From Gavia stellata (Eukaryota > Chordata > Aves > Gaviiformes > Gaviidae), in assembly GCF_030936135.1 (NCBI RefSeq), contig NC_082594.1, positions 105,129,020 through 105,193,019 on the forward strand: a stretch of DNA of 64,000 nt, given 5' to 3'. The position numbers were made by a program, and so were the translations under genes. A model generated the notes under the pieces. It made no database searches and was not told the origin of the DNA. It saw only the letters and a list, made by a program, of their open reading frames with translations. Positions 47,582 through 61,515 of this stretch are shown one piece after another. Numbering within the stretch: the first letter of the stretch is position 1; the number at the start of each line of letters is the position of its first letter.

Positions 47582-50500
47582 TTACAGTACCTAGTTGTCC
47601 TGGGATGCCAAGGGGTGCTGGACATTTCTCCAGTGTATTCAAAGAGAATTGGGTGCACCTCTTTGTGTGTGCTGAACGGGTTGGTGTGGAGCTGCTTATG
47701 CAGCTGCTCAGAGCATCTGGAAGGACTGTCTCCTCAAGGTCTCTCCTGATGTCTACCAAGCCCCACAGAACATAAATACCTCCCAGATGGCAGGCCCATA
47801 TATTCTCTGTAGCACAGTTTGTCTTGCAAGGAGGGAAATTACTATATGGCATTTTAAAGATGTAAGGGGAGTTTCCTTCTCACCTGTGGATATTTATAGC
47901 TGGTACACTACCTGGGGAGAGATTGGAAAAGTGTTACTTTAATGCTTTATTGTCTGTGAAATCTTTTCCATGTATTGATATTTCTGTAGTTATTCTAGTA
48001 GGTAAAAATACCTTATTTTGCCCATTTTCTGGTTTTGGGTTTCTTTTAATTATTATTCTTTCATGTTTGGGTAGAAACCAACAATTCTTACCTTTCCTTT
48101 CAGAGACTAGGAAGGCTTCATCTTGGGTAAATACATATTTGTTCATACTTAATAGAGCAAAATTACTCCCACCGGAGCTATTAGTCTATCAGCTAAGTAT
48201 GTAATTAAGCTTTTTTAAAGCATATTAGGTACTCAGCAGACCAGAATGACAATACAGAAGTTACTCTAGTCTATCTGGTAAATAGGCAATTATACCTGTT
48301 ATTCAAATTTTTATTTACCATTTAAAAGAGTCATTCAAGTCCATTAAATTTTCTACAGACAGTACTCTTGTTCATCTTCGTATGTAACAAAGTTTCATTT
48401 ATTCAACTGAATTGAACATATATTTTGAGTTGTTAGTGGGGTGTGCATGAAGAAATATATGTTATCCAACACGTCATGAAAGTCTTAGACATACAAAATA
48501 CTGTATCTAGGGTGCATTGCTTACCTTCTGCTTGTTGCTGTCTCTCTTGGGGCTTCTCCAAGCTTCCCAAATCCCTACTATAAAGCATATATTGGGATTC
48601 TGAGAGTTACTAATATCTGCCACAAAAATAATTTGCCTTAACAAGAGAATGATATATAAATCTATGGTATTTCTGTTCTGACTAACAACAGGATAAACAT
48701 GCAATACAGCTAATAGGAACTGGATGCAAAAACTTTACTCTATAGGAAAAGGAACATCCCAGCTTTTCCATTTGTTTTTCAGGACCATTTCATGGAAGCT
48801 TTTATGAATTAAGCTCATCCTGATTTAGCAAATACTTACACACATGTTTTCTTCCCTTGAAGTAAACCAACATTAAGGATAGGTTTGAGTGCCTTGATTA
48901 AGCAGGTGCTCAGTTTATATCAATTTTGAAAACATCAACACTGAAAAGTGATTTCTCTTAAATAATTTCTAGAGAGTTCTAAAATGTTTTTATTATACTT
49001 TTATGTTTTATGTATGCAATTTTAAAAGTCTTAAAATGCCACTTAAATAGTGTAATTATCCACAAAATATGCAGGACCACCATTGTAAACGGATTGGTCC
49101 ATAAGCAGTGATCTGCAAAAGTAAAAAATCTGGTGAAAGTTACAACTTTTAGGTGTGGATCCAGCAATGCTTTTGAGCATAAGCTTAACTTTATCAAACA
49201 AGTAGTCCCACTCATACTAGTAGAAGTAATGAGACCACTCCTAGAAATATAAAAAAAGAGGCTTTTTCATCCTTTTATTTTTGTACAGAAGAAGAGTATG
49301 CCCAAACTGATGAATGCCCAGATTCATCATATTCCTAGATACCTGTAAATGGCTTACAACAATTAAACAAGTCATTTACTGTCAGGAATAAGAAAAGCAG
49401 TTATTTTTGATGAACAAGTGAAATACCATTACAGATTTTTAATATTGCTGTCTCTCAGCATAACCAACTACATTTTTCAGGGATTTTTTAAAGCTTTTTG
49501 TGGAACACAGAATTTAGGCAAGAAGCATTTTTGAAACTAGGAGGATGATGGTGGTGTTCTTTGTTGTAGAATTTGAAGAAGAGACTGAGCAGGAATCCCT
49601 AGGCTCAAAGTAATGTTTCTTTTTTCTTTACTCAACAGAAAGAAGGGCAGTAAAAAAGCAGCTCTTGTAGGAAACAGACCTTTAAAATCCAAGCCTATTA
49701 AAATCTGTAAAATGACCTCTGTTCTGGAAAATGTGGATGATGCTGATTCTCTTTCTTCCTCCAAATAACAAATGGCCTTGGATATATTCAGCTACAGTCC
49801 AGCCTTCAGACATGGATGCCACCGTGAACTATGTATTCACTTGCACAGCGTATTAGTAAAGACTTCTTTTATCCTGGTATAGTAATGGAACAAACAACAA
49901 GAAAAGTTTAAAAAGCCTTGTTTTTACATTCTCTGTTGGCAAGCAACCAAGATTTTTCTTCTCTGAATTTTGGTTATGATGTTTCTTACTATAGCACAAG
50001 TTCATCAGCAATCTTTGTGTTATCAAAAACTCCTTCTTTCTTTTACGTTCATGCTGGCAATGCTAAAAGTGTTATACATTTATTACTTATTGATTTATTA
50101 TACCTGTAGAATTTGAGCCATAAGATATAACTTACCTTCTATTGGAGATTCTCTTGACGGTTTTCAATGCATCTTGCAAAACAATAGTGAACTAAGCACT
50201 CTGTGGGTACCTGTTAATATCCAATTTAATTTATGGTTTGATAAACAAGAAATTCAAAGGTTAGGGAGCCCACAAAGGAAATCCTTGCCACTTCTGAGAA
50301 TAACTCTCATTTTTTGCTTTCAGCACTCTGTTCCTGTTATTCTTTCTCTTTCTCATTGTGGCTTCCAAAAAGTAATTGGGATTTGATCCCATGGTTCAAT
50401 ACCTTCGCAGTTTATGAGTTTGCATTTATGTCTGCCTGCAGTTTGCACCTTCTACAAGTTTTGTTCATAAGCATCATGAGCTAGATCCTTATTTGCTGTA

Positions 50501-53500
50501 GACTGACGTAACTGCTCAGATTTCAGCGGCTCTACGGCAGTTTAGAACAGCAGAGGCTCTAGTCATGAATTCCAAACATAAATGGCATGTTTCAAATATC
50601 TTTCATTAATTTAGTGGGGTTTTTTAATCTGAATGCTAAAGCTGGATTTATCTAATCCTCAAGAACACTGCTTTTTTATGGGAATTTCCTTTTTTTATTA
50701 TTATCCCAGGTGCCATCATGCCCTGTAAGGTTATCTCTGTCAAACAGGAGTTAGAATATCACTGTTTCCTGAAGAGGTCACTCCTTGACTGCTTGTCATG
50801 TGGACACAGATATTATTCACCAACAGTATTGCCTTTAGGAAGCCAAAACAGTATTTCTTTTGAGAGTTATGGTTATGAATACACATGTATTATATGTGCC
50901 AACTTCTTTTTTAATGTTTTAGTAAAACTGCATGTGGCCAGCTGGTGTAATACAGTGGTTATAATTAAGTTGTCAACTTTTTTTTATAGGTAGAAATATT
51001 TTCTGTTCTGAATAGAGAAAATATCAATCATTGAGTGATAACTGCCTGCAAATCCTAATTTTCATTGACAATCACTTTATTGTAACTAATGACATTTAAA
51101 ATTATGCATAGGCTGTGAAACATCTTTGAGATTACCTGTATTCATTGCTACTTTTTTTTAAATCAGTGTTGCATCACTAGCTGAGTATTCAACCAAAAGT
51201 AAGAGACCTTTGGAGAAGATTTTCAGGAGAGGAATTGATTAAAAATGGCCTTTCATAGCTTCAGTTTTCCAGCTGATTTCCCTAAAGTGACCCTCATTGG
51301 TCATCAGCCAGTTACAATAATTACCTCTGATCACCATAAACAGGCGAATGGAATTTTAAACTCATGCTTTATCACAGGAATGTCTGACAGGAAGAGAAAT
51401 AATGAATACAATGTAAAAGGCTGGTATCTTAGAGAGACAGGGGCTCCAGATAGAACAAAGGAAATGGATAAGGATATGCTCATTATATATGTTGTGCCTT
51501 GCATAGACATCTGGCCCCATTTTGCTCTCAGAAAATCACTCAAACAGAAAAGTTAAAAAAAAAAATAATAAAGCAGTGGTTAACTCAGAGCAGTTTCCCA
51601 GTCCTCTTCACCAGGCAATCCCACCAATTCCCAAGCCAGAACAAGAGAAGGGGATACCAGGAGCAGAATGGGAGCATGGGTGCATAACGAGGTGGCTTCT
51701 TTTGGAGGCAGATGTGGTGTAAGGTGTTTGCAGGACTGAGCTCAGTTACAGCTGTCCGTATTGACATAATGCCATTGCTTTTCACGGAAATTGCCCTGAG
51801 CTGGTAGGACAGTCTAGGCAGCTCTCCTGTAAGTGAATTACATGACTGCATTGGTATGCTCTTAGTAAAATCCCATACCTATCACGTTTGGCACATGGAC
51901 AAGCTAGGTGCCTAAGAGCTGTAGAGACACGATTTTCCAACAGAACAGATTTTTAGTCACTCAGCATCAACACATGCATATAGGGTTTCCCTGTGCCCCT
52001 TCCTCCTCCATCTCCCACCTTCCTGGGACCCTAAATAAGTGCACACAGAGTGTTGTTTTCATGACATGGTGAGGACAAAGTCCTGTGCTGCAATAGTTTT
52101 CACAAACTGACCCATTCTGGTGTCTAAATGGGATCTTCAGAAAGAATGTTCCTATAGGTGAGGGCTGAAATACTTGATAAAACGTTGTCCCTACTGCATC
52201 CAGTGCATGTGGATCAATACAGGAGGGAAGAGCTCACTTTTTCCCCTACCCTTTATAAAAAATAGTTACAAATTGTATACTGGGTAGTCCATTGTGTGAT
52301 CCATTATAACAGAATAATTCTGGATAGGTGCAATTAAATCTAAATGTATATGAAGGTGCTTTCTCTTCTGATTAAGTTAGTAATCTCTTGGCTTAGCTCC
52401 TACAATCCATTTTACCAAGTCTTTTATCACTCTGAAAAGATAATTTTTTCAGTTCCAAAATGGAATGTATATGGCTTGATTATAACAGCCCCCTCTTATG
52501 ATTATATGCCTGTGCTGTTCCAGACCTTTGCTTTTCAGTTCCACATCTTGTGTCACCACATGACGAACTCTGCAGAATACAATTAATAGCTGTTGTGCTG
52601 CTGGCAAGGGTGACATCACATGCAGCTGCCTCCCAATTCAAAAGGAAAACCTTAAAAAAATGTTAAGAGATTGAAAACCTTCCACCCCCAAAGTTAAGGC
52701 ATATTATGAAAAGTGAGCCATTGCTTGAAAATGGATCACCTGAACTGTTATGGTAGCTGGCCATGAAGTATCTGGAAAATGTTTTCCTCTTCAAAAATTA
52801 TTCCTTAAACGAAAGATTCAAGCCTTGATCTCTTTAGGAGAGAGCAGGACATCCAAAGACCTGAGTGTCTGGGAAGAATAAAGAAGGTGCATTTGTCACT
52901 CGTTAGACATGTTGTTATCAATGGTATTTTTTATTTGTGTTAACAGTTCCTCGATTTCAGTAAGTCCTTCTTATGGCAAGAAGTCATTGCGAGATGTCTG
53001 TGGGGCATTTCTCAGAAGGGTGAGCGTTAATCTTCCACGGCACTTACTTCTGAATCCCTGTTCTTTTCCTCTGTCTCTAGCCCCAGGACTTGGAGACTCT
53101 CAGATCTCAGGGTTTGAGGAGAAAGCCTGTGGCTGCCTTGCGTAAGGGCCAGAACACAGTGCCACCACGGAAGAGCATGGGGAGAGTCTTTGACAACTGC
53201 AGTTTCCTCCTCTGAATCCAGAGCCTCCTACGGACATTGCCTCCTAGTCTTAGCCAGAAGCACTGGTTCTCCACAATGACTATCTTGTGCAGCTGGTGTA
53301 CCCAAAGGCCAGACAGCCAAGAACCAGACCAAACAGCTTTGTTTTTCCACACTGTCTGCTACGGAGGAGATTTACCACTACCCACTCTTCTGAAATCCTG
53401 CTGTAACATCTTGTGAGGCTTGGAAGTGAGGGGTAAGGCTTGGGGTTACCCACCATCTATCTAACAGAATGACAATAATGTTAAGAGGATAGCATTAGGC

Positions 53501-53670
53501 TATGTCCATTGTCCTCTTTCTGCAACATCCAACCACCCTTCAGTTATAACATGGGTGATATGTATGAATTCTGCACTGCACTTCAGTTTCCTTCCTCCAG
53601 CTTCACTAAACTTCCAAATCACTGGGTTTTTCTGTATGCTTGTTTATCTGACCACAGGCTCATTGACTAT
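47582..53670. other. Gene desert, 6 kb
   Basis: AT-rich with no recognised gene or mobile element. One 103-codon frame at 51245-51556 begins with a good Kozak ATG (AAAATGG) and ends directly before an A-rich stretch, but the product is unrecognised. The stretch at about 53000-53400 is locally GC-richer. Confidence 0.55.
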
Positions 53671-53770
53671 TTGTATATCTACATATACAAATATATATGT
53701 GTGTGTGTGTATGTATGAATATAAAAATATTTATATATACACACATATATATAAAAAACACATATATGCA
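53671..53770. repeat. AT/GT-rich microsatellite
   Basis: Compound low-complexity tract. ATATACAAATATATAT leads into a (GT)n run, then a mixed TATG/AAATAT stretch and a second alternating block of TATATATACACACATATATA. It is an alternating purine-pyrimidine sequence and a likely length-polymorphic locus. Confidence 0.85.
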
Positions 53771-54044
53771 TAGATGAGTGCATTTAGTGTATTACTAGGA
53801 CACACAGCAACATGTTTATTGCTTTTATATGGGGTTACACAATCTCTGCACTTTGAGCCATTTTGAGCAGAGTCATAGTTCTATAAGCAGCCTTTTTTCA
53901 TTTACGTGTATGGCCAGAGTGTGATGGCAAGCTATGGCCAGTTCTGTCTTAACTTTCGTACCAGAACGTGTTGATGAAACCTGTCTACCTAATAATTCTA
54001 GTGCTGTATTTGGGATATCATTCATGACTGCACTTGAAGGAAGA

Positions 54045-54150
54045 GCTCAGGATTACTTAGATTCAAATCTTGCTTCTGTCACTGACTTCTCATAGTGGAT
54101 TAGAAAAGCCATGTAGTCTCTCTACCTCATTTCCTTACAAACCAGAGATC
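54045..54150 (-). repeat. MIR-like CORE-SINE relic, antisense
   Basis: Contains AGATTCAAATCTTGCTTCTG, then TCACTGACTT and, after a spacer, AGTCTCTCTACCTCATTTCC. This is the order of the reverse complement of MIR ('ATTCAAATCCTGGCTCTGCCACTTACT ... CTCTCTGAGCCTCAGTTTCC'). The spacer length between the two blocks fits the consensus. It is highly diverged. Confidence 0.45.
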
Positions 54151-55838
54151 AGAACACCACTGTAAGAACACTGACAATATTTTTATTTTAATGTCCTCTA
54201 CTTCATGGGGATCAATACACAGACGGTTGCATAGAGCATTGAAAATAGGAGAGACAAGTTGTTCAGCTGAGCTTTTTTGAGAAGCTGAAAAACATCTAGC
54301 AATTGTGAGGATGTGTTTTTTGTCGCAGCAGTTTATTAATACAAATCACTTGTTTCTATTGCCAGTTCTAGTGAACTAGCAAGCTGCCAAGGTGCTAATG
54401 AGCACGCAGCCTGAATAGTAATTTCAATGCCACTGGCCATGATGATTAGGAACATTGCTGAATATAGATGGTGCTGTCTTGACGCTTCTCTCTGCCTTCA
54501 ACTTGAATGAGTTCTATCCTACTCCAAAACATTTGTCATCTTCTTTAACTGAAAAGTTTAGAACATTTTGTTTTGTTTTTCAACAAAAGCACACTGCCAC
54601 TTCTGAAAGCATCCTTATGTAAGACAGAAATAGGCAAAGATTTCCTTCCACATCCTGAAGCTCCTCAAGGAAGAGCAACTTCATTTTAACTAGAGCAATT
54701 CAAATACTGAAGCTAAAAAAGGGGCTGCCTTCAGACATGTTACTTTGAGCCCTTTCATAGCTACAGAATTGTGATTATGGTAGTTGGGTTTCTTTCTCTT
54801 CCCTATCTCACCAACTCTTCATCTACCACTGCTGTTCCCCTTATCAATTTATATAAGAATCTGAGGTGTAGACACACAGGTCAAAAGAATTTTGAAAGGC
54901 AGGGTGCTGAGTCCAGCTAACAGGGACTGGGTTCTTTCTTGTGCAAGAGCTAAATAAAACAATGTTATGAAATATCACTGTCCTGTTTCAATCCATGGAA
55001 TAGGATACTGAAGGGAAAAACCAGGGCCCATTAGCATAGGGTGTCTGCTGGGCTAGCGACATTCCACCACCATTTCTATGAGCAGCATGTTGGACTGCTG
55101 TCCTTTCAGCCCGACAATGCCTATATTCCCTTAGGCTTCAAGAGGAAAAGTTAAGCTTTCTCCAATGTAATGGTTCCTGTCAAGTCATGCAGTGTTGACA
55201 ACCGCAAGGGATCCATGTATATTTTGTTGCAACCATGAGGATTAAAAGGTTGTTACACAAAAGACGGCCTTTTAAAAACAGCAAATAGCTATCTTTGCCC
55301 AAATAAATATGTAAGAACTATGAAAGACTACCTTTTCCAACCCTTGTAACTGTAGCCCAGGGACTAAAGGATCAGCAGAATAACTATTTCTTCCCTCCTA
55401 AATATAGAATCACTGTTTTTTCCCTCCTAAATACAACAAGCTACAATTCCTACCCAGTGTGCTCCTCTTCATTTGCCACTGGTCTTAGCTGGTTTCTGTT
55501 ACTTGCTATTTCATCTTTATTCAAGTAAGTAAGTGCATTAATTTGTAATCCAGTTTACCACCAGACTGAAATGAATAATCTATAGTCTGGTGTTTGTTTC
55601 TATAAAACATTTTCTTATAGAGAACTGTTTAGCAAAGAAGAGTAAATTTAGCGATATTTTTCACAAAGTTCTCTGAAGCTCACAAATACCAGCCAAGCAT
55701 CAGTAATTACAATGGACACTCATAAGGGAACTTGAGGCTACCCACCCTATGTGCTGGATGCTGCAGGAAAAGGTGGCATTTAGCTGTTTGCACTGTGTAT
55801 TTCTTAGGAAAAATAATTTCAGTAGGTTCATTATATGA

Positions 55839-55849
55839 GGGGGGGGGGG
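55839..55849. repeat. Poly-G run (11)
   Basis: Eleven consecutive G residues in AT-rich DNA. It is a likely site of sequencing or length error. Confidence 0.9.
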
Positions 55850-57216
55850 AAATCCCAAAACCCAGAGACCTTCCTACTACCCCTTCATTCTGCTCTTACC
55901 ATAGGTGCTAAATAACAAAGGCAAACTGAGATAATATATGATGTGGTGGGAAAACACAAGATAGAGCAGACTGTGTAAGAGAGAATGTACCACACCAGCC
56001 AGAGCTGTTCTTTGGACTCTAATGCATCCTTCACCAGCAACTGTTGATCCAATGAAACTTTCATCTACCTATCCCCAACTTAAGCTCTTAAAATCCCACT
56101 CAGCCTTGAATGGTGGAGGCATCATGACTCTGCTCTGAATTATTCTGTTTAAAACGAAAAAAGTGTTCTGTTTGGAGCAGAAACTTGAAGTTCATTGAGT
56201 TCATTGTTTCTTAAGTGGGGATATTCATCTGCTTCTTGTAAATAGCTCTTTAATGTAAGCCTCTGCCATGTCTTCAGAGGTCTTGCTTTACTTGCATTGA
56301 ATGTGACAGAGGCCAACACTTCCTATGAAGTTTACAGCACAGTAATGCATATTTGTAAACGATCAACTTTATTAAAGAGGAGATAATATTTAGTAATTTC
56401 TAAATATTTTCTACAAGTATTTCATATAACTTAAAAATTCCAGACAAAATTCTTGGGTGTAGCATCCCTGAATCAACATGAGAGAGAGCTTTAAGTCATA
56501 TTCCTGGTTCCCTGAATCCTGGGCTGGTGGATTTTTCCTAAGGCATAAACCCAAGTATTAGAATAATGCTAAATCTTGGCTGCTGGTAATAGCCCCTGAT
56601 GAACTATGGGGATTTATTGCTTTCTGGGGTACATCACTTTTCCTGGCACTGAGATAATTTGGTACAGAGCTCTCCATACTATTTCAATACTTTCCAATGC
56701 AATTAAAGGTTTGGCTGATCATTTAAAAACGCTCTGTAGAAGGAATGTGAAAAATAACAGTGACCAGGACATTGATACCACATTTTAGCTTGGTAATCTG
56801 CAGCTTGTTGCTCATCCCCTTACGTACCTTCCTCACTGACTGTCATTCTAAAAAGGATGCTGTTCACAAAAACTTACCACTCCCCTAAAACCATGTGCAG
56901 GATAAAATTTGCAAAATAAATCCCCTGAATTTTTCTTCAATTAAAAGAAAAAAAAGAGGATTATTAGTCAGATGATAAGCTAGCTCTCCCAGTACCTTTT
57001 ACTTTGCTAGTTAACTCACTTCAGCCACAGATTTTGTCACATATGAGTGTTTAATGGCTAATGCTTAAGTTTCAAAAAGAAATAAAAGTCTAGTTTGGAC
57101 TAAGTTCTTATATTTCTGATTTTGATCCTGCCAAATCATACATCCTCAAAAGCAATATAAATATTTAAGAAAGACTATTTCATTACTCAGATTCAGAATT
57201 CTCATACTGAATTATG

Positions 57217-57231
57217 AAAAAAAAAAAAAAA
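57217..57231. repeat. Poly-A run (15)
   Basis: Fifteen consecutive A residues followed by a G-rich stretch (GGGAGGGAGGGGG). The preceding 300 bases match no gene or SINE that I recognise, and no target-site duplication is apparent. Confidence 0.9.
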
Positions 57232-60200
57232 GATTGTTTGGGAGGGAGGGGGTTTGCAAGAGAAAAAACATCAATGTTAATTGCCTAAGACCAAGACTGC
57301 TGTGGTTAGTGAATTTTCCCCAGATGTTGTTACTGTTTACTAAGCTTCACCAAGCACTACTGATTAGTTTATTAAATAAATGTTCCATTAAGGAAACCAA
57401 TAAAGCACACAAGTGCCTGTATGCTTAAAAAGTCTTTATCAAGTCTGAATGAAATTCAGCCTTTCAGCAGATGCCTACTGTCAGCATAGGTTTATAAATC
57501 ACTGTCTGGTCCTCTACCAGAAAGGATACAGTGTTTTTGAGACACTCTTAATAGAAATAATGCCCAATGTGTTCCACTATTTCCCCTCCTGTAGGCAAAT
57601 GCATGAAGATGGTATGAACAGGGAAATTTCTGACATGCAAATGATTAAAAAACATCCACCTATCTTCTTCTCTGCTGCCTTGAGCTTTTCTGCAGGCAAA
57701 ATGTAGGTAAAGATTTCACTAGCTTTTATGCAAGTTTACAAAAATAATGTGGTTTAACCTGTAGAAGTATTCTATTCTGTAGAATATAACCACTATACTG
57801 CAGAGATTACATCTATCTTAACACGGTAGATGTAACTGGAGGGGCCATAAGGTATGTTGTTTGCTGCCCAGGAATAATGGCATTCCTGCATTATGCTTTT
57901 TGTGAGCTTTAGACAGTAACAGGCAGGAGTGTTGAGTACATTCCTCATGTGACAGAGACCGGCAGTCTGTCCAGAGAAGAACAAGACTGTCTTGTAGCCT
58001 TCTAGGAGCTCTGTGACAAATTCTGCAGTGTCAAAGATACTGGCAGAAATCAGAAACCCTGAAGGAGATAATAAAGTGGCTTGTGTGGAGATAACCAGCA
58101 ATGTAATCATAGACAACATTTTTGAAAAAGAAAGCAAGCACGTACTTTTTTGTGTTATAGTCATTAATAGTGTATGTGTAACTATATGCAAATACTACAA
58201 TAGACCTAATGCGTGCTAATGGAGCAGTCAGGAAAAGACATGGCACTCTGTCAAAGGAGGACAGAGTTTGATATTGAAAATCCATTTTAAATACTGCATT
58301 TAGTATTCAGGCCATCCTCAGAAAAAGATGTAGCAAAAAGAGCATCCCAAAGTGGCAATGAGACTGACTAGAAGTGCAAAAAGATTTCTGTTTAAAGGAG
58401 AAGAAAAGATTAATTCTTTGACTAGTGATGAGATAAGTAAAGGGAGACGGGAGGGAATCAGAAATTAAAAGCCCAGTCCAGCTAACAGTGGAGTTGTTGG
58501 GAAGCCTTTCATTAACTTCAGCAGAGGTTGGAGTATGCCCTCTGTCAGCTAATGTTGGTTGTTCTTTCATGGTGGAGGAAAAGCGAAGGTACTAAATGAA
58601 ACGTACAATGAAATGGTATTTGCCATCTGAAGTACAGTCTATCATCTGTTTTACTCCCTACCGCTGAACATTGACACAAGGAACCTACAGGAAAATAAGG
58701 GTAAGAGTCACACTTCTCCCAGGTACCAGAGCAGATACAAGCACCACTCCAGACTGAGAACCACGCACCTGAATCTTGCAGAGCCAGGAGGAGGACGTGG
58801 TGCTCAGACATGGCTAATGCTCAGAAGATGAGACTACCCCTCAATGCCATTACAGGATAACATGGGGCAGAGATGAAAAGACATCTTCCCAGCCTCCCCT
58901 CTCTCCACAACCAGGGCTTTGCCCGACTCAGAAGCTCCCCTGCTGCCACAAAGGATGTCCAGGCTCTTTTGGAGGTGCTCTGAAGTTGGTTGGCTGGTTA
59001 CATGCTGGAAAACATGTAGAAGATTTATCGTTCCTCATGTTCAGCCAGTTAGCAGCCTGAGTTTAACAAGAGACATCTTCAGTATGTATATAAGATATCC
59101 TGTTAATTGTTTTGAAGTGATTTCTCTAGAGGTAGTCTAGAGGTAAAGAAGTTTAAATACTTGTCCTAAGCATGTGCCTTTTTCTCTATTTAGTTTCCTT
59201 TAGTGCTCTACGTGTGATAATTACTGTTTCTAAACTGCTAATTAAGCTTTCTGGGGACAGAGATGCCTGATTATAGTGAGTTTCAAAACACTAGTGCACT
59301 GGTAGCAGGATTTTCTCCTTGAACTGTGCCTGAAGATTAGCACTTCAGGGCTTGTTCACATAACATAATTTTATCAATCCTGCATGCTTTTCAAAACCAT
59401 GTTTCAAAAAACATTTCTGATAAGATACGATTTTGCCATCATGCGGTGCTGATAGGGAGTTTTTCTAAGGTGTATTGTTGTGGCTAGGACCTTAGCTCTA
59501 GTCTTTTGTTGTTCTTTGCAATGAAGTAATCTTCCTTTAAAATCTCTTTCTGAGAACAAGAAACAGCTTTTGGTCCCAGAAGGCCCTCACCTCACCCCAG
59601 CACAACCAGACGATACCGCCCTGACATCGTTCTCCCTCTTCTCAGCCTTCTACAAATGCCCTCCATGATTCTGGGAGCAGTGGAAAAATGACAAGAGATA
59701 CCTCTCTTTGTCAGATGGACTTTTCAATCATTTCTCCAAAGGACAGTACTTGGGAAGTAATAATGAGGGCTGGGGAGTGTTAGAAAGGTTCAAAGGACTT
59801 GTCTTCTGCTGACAGAAAGAAGTAACATCTACAGGTCCATAAGCTTGTTATGTGCCAATCAGTACTGAAGTCAAACATGCTATGCTGGCTTACAACTACT
59901 GGGCAATGTTATCCAACGTTTTTGGGAAATAATGAAATGTGACTTGCTGAGAGAGCTATGAAGGGGAGGGGACTGCAAGGGAAGAAATCAACAACAAAAA
60001 TGGAAGAACAGAAAATAAATACTAACAAAAGGCACGTCTGGCATGGTGATAGAAGATAATTAATTAAAATTAAAAATCTGGAGATGTCAGAGTTTCTGGG
60101 AGTTACCTACCAGATCTGAGTCTCCTTTATCTGACAAATTATTTTCCTTTACTACCAATGCTATCTATTGGCAAAACCATATTATTTTTTCAGGGATTTG

Positions 60201-61515
60201 TTCAGTGACAAACTGTGGCCTGTGACCAGACGAAGACACGGGAAGCAGATGCAATTCCTTTGAAATTAAGTTACCCACCTGGTCTGAGTTTTACTCTCAG
60301 CAGCTAACATGTAACTGAAATTTCCTTTTACACAGTTCATTTGGGCTGTTGCATAAACTAAGGGATACATATTGCAGGGTAGTTAAAAATGCGAAAAGTT
60401 GTTTTTCTTTGTCGACAGTCAGGTTCTGGCGTACATCTAAAAAACCACTCAGCTGTGCGTTAATAAACAAAACAACCAGCTTTCAAGTGATTCGGCTTGG
60501 TGGTTTGGGGTTTTGTTGTCGTTGGTGTGCAATAGCTAAATCCTTACAAAAACAGTCGTTAGGTGTTTCTGTGTCAGCCTTCCCCTCCAAGCTGCCAGCA
60601 GCAGGAAGTCCTTTATGAGCAGAAACACCTGTGGATGTTTCTCATTTTTGTGTGCATACTTCAACCTTTCAAAGGGCATTCCTGGACTTGCAGCTCGTCA
60701 TGCAAAGTCAGGGATAACCTTTTGTTTTGTGAGACCACAGGGTAAATATTTTAACCTCTGGGCTCCGTCTGTGGGAATTCTCGCACAGGGTTAGTTAGGG
60801 CAGCACTTACACAGTTACAAAAAATGACTTGAAAAGTACTTCAGAGCGAGTACGGTTCTGGCCTGGTCATGGAAGGTCTTTAATTCTGAACAACATGGAC
60901 TAGCGTGTTTGGGGGGTTTTGTCAACGGCACGGCCAGGCTGGGGCTCCCCACGGCAGCAGGCTCAGGCAGAGCGAGGGGCACAGGCAGCCACGCTGGAAG
61001 AAGCCGGGTTTTGCCGTCACTACAGCCGCCACCATGGCTGGCATCCCACCTTTACCGGAGGCACCGCGTCCCACGCAGCCATTCTGCTCTTGCGCTTGCA
61101 AACAAATCACGACTTCAGTGCCAGTTTACAACACCCACCACTTTAATCCCAGCAGAAACCCCCGCGAGTGCAGCGTCTGACCGAGGCAGCGGGCGGAAGA
61201 CGGGCGCAGCCCTTCACACCCCCGCGGGCCCGGGCCCGGGCCCGGCCGAGCAGGGGCCGGGGCGGACAAAGGCGCCGGGAGGCGGGGAAGCGTGAAGGGC
61301 CGTGCCGCGACGGGGCGGCCCCGCCGCCGCCACCCACGGCGCCGCCGGGCCAGCCCGGGGGCGGCCCCGGCGCGGCGGGGGGCAGTGGGCCCGGCCCGGC
61401 CCCGACGGCGCCGCCCGCCGTCGCCACCCTCCCCACCCCGGCCCGCCGCCGCCCCCGGCCCGCCTCCGCGCCGCGCCGCGACGGGGCGGTCGGCGGCTCC
61501 GCGCCCGCCGCCGGC

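Larger units (their letters stand above)
53771..60899. other. Proximal upstream desert of CYYR1, 7 kb
   Basis: AT-rich intergenic DNA containing the MIR-like relic (54045-54150), the poly-G and poly-A runs and an imperfect tandem (TTCCCTCCTAAATA twice, about 55390-55435). The minus frame at 58191-57793 (132 codons) is unrecognised. No exon or CpG island occurs until the CYYR1 promoter. Confidence 0.55.

Noticed and set aside
57000..57231. Processed pseudogene ending in the 15-base poly-A run
   Set aside because: No recognisable parent coding sequence upstream and no target-site duplication.
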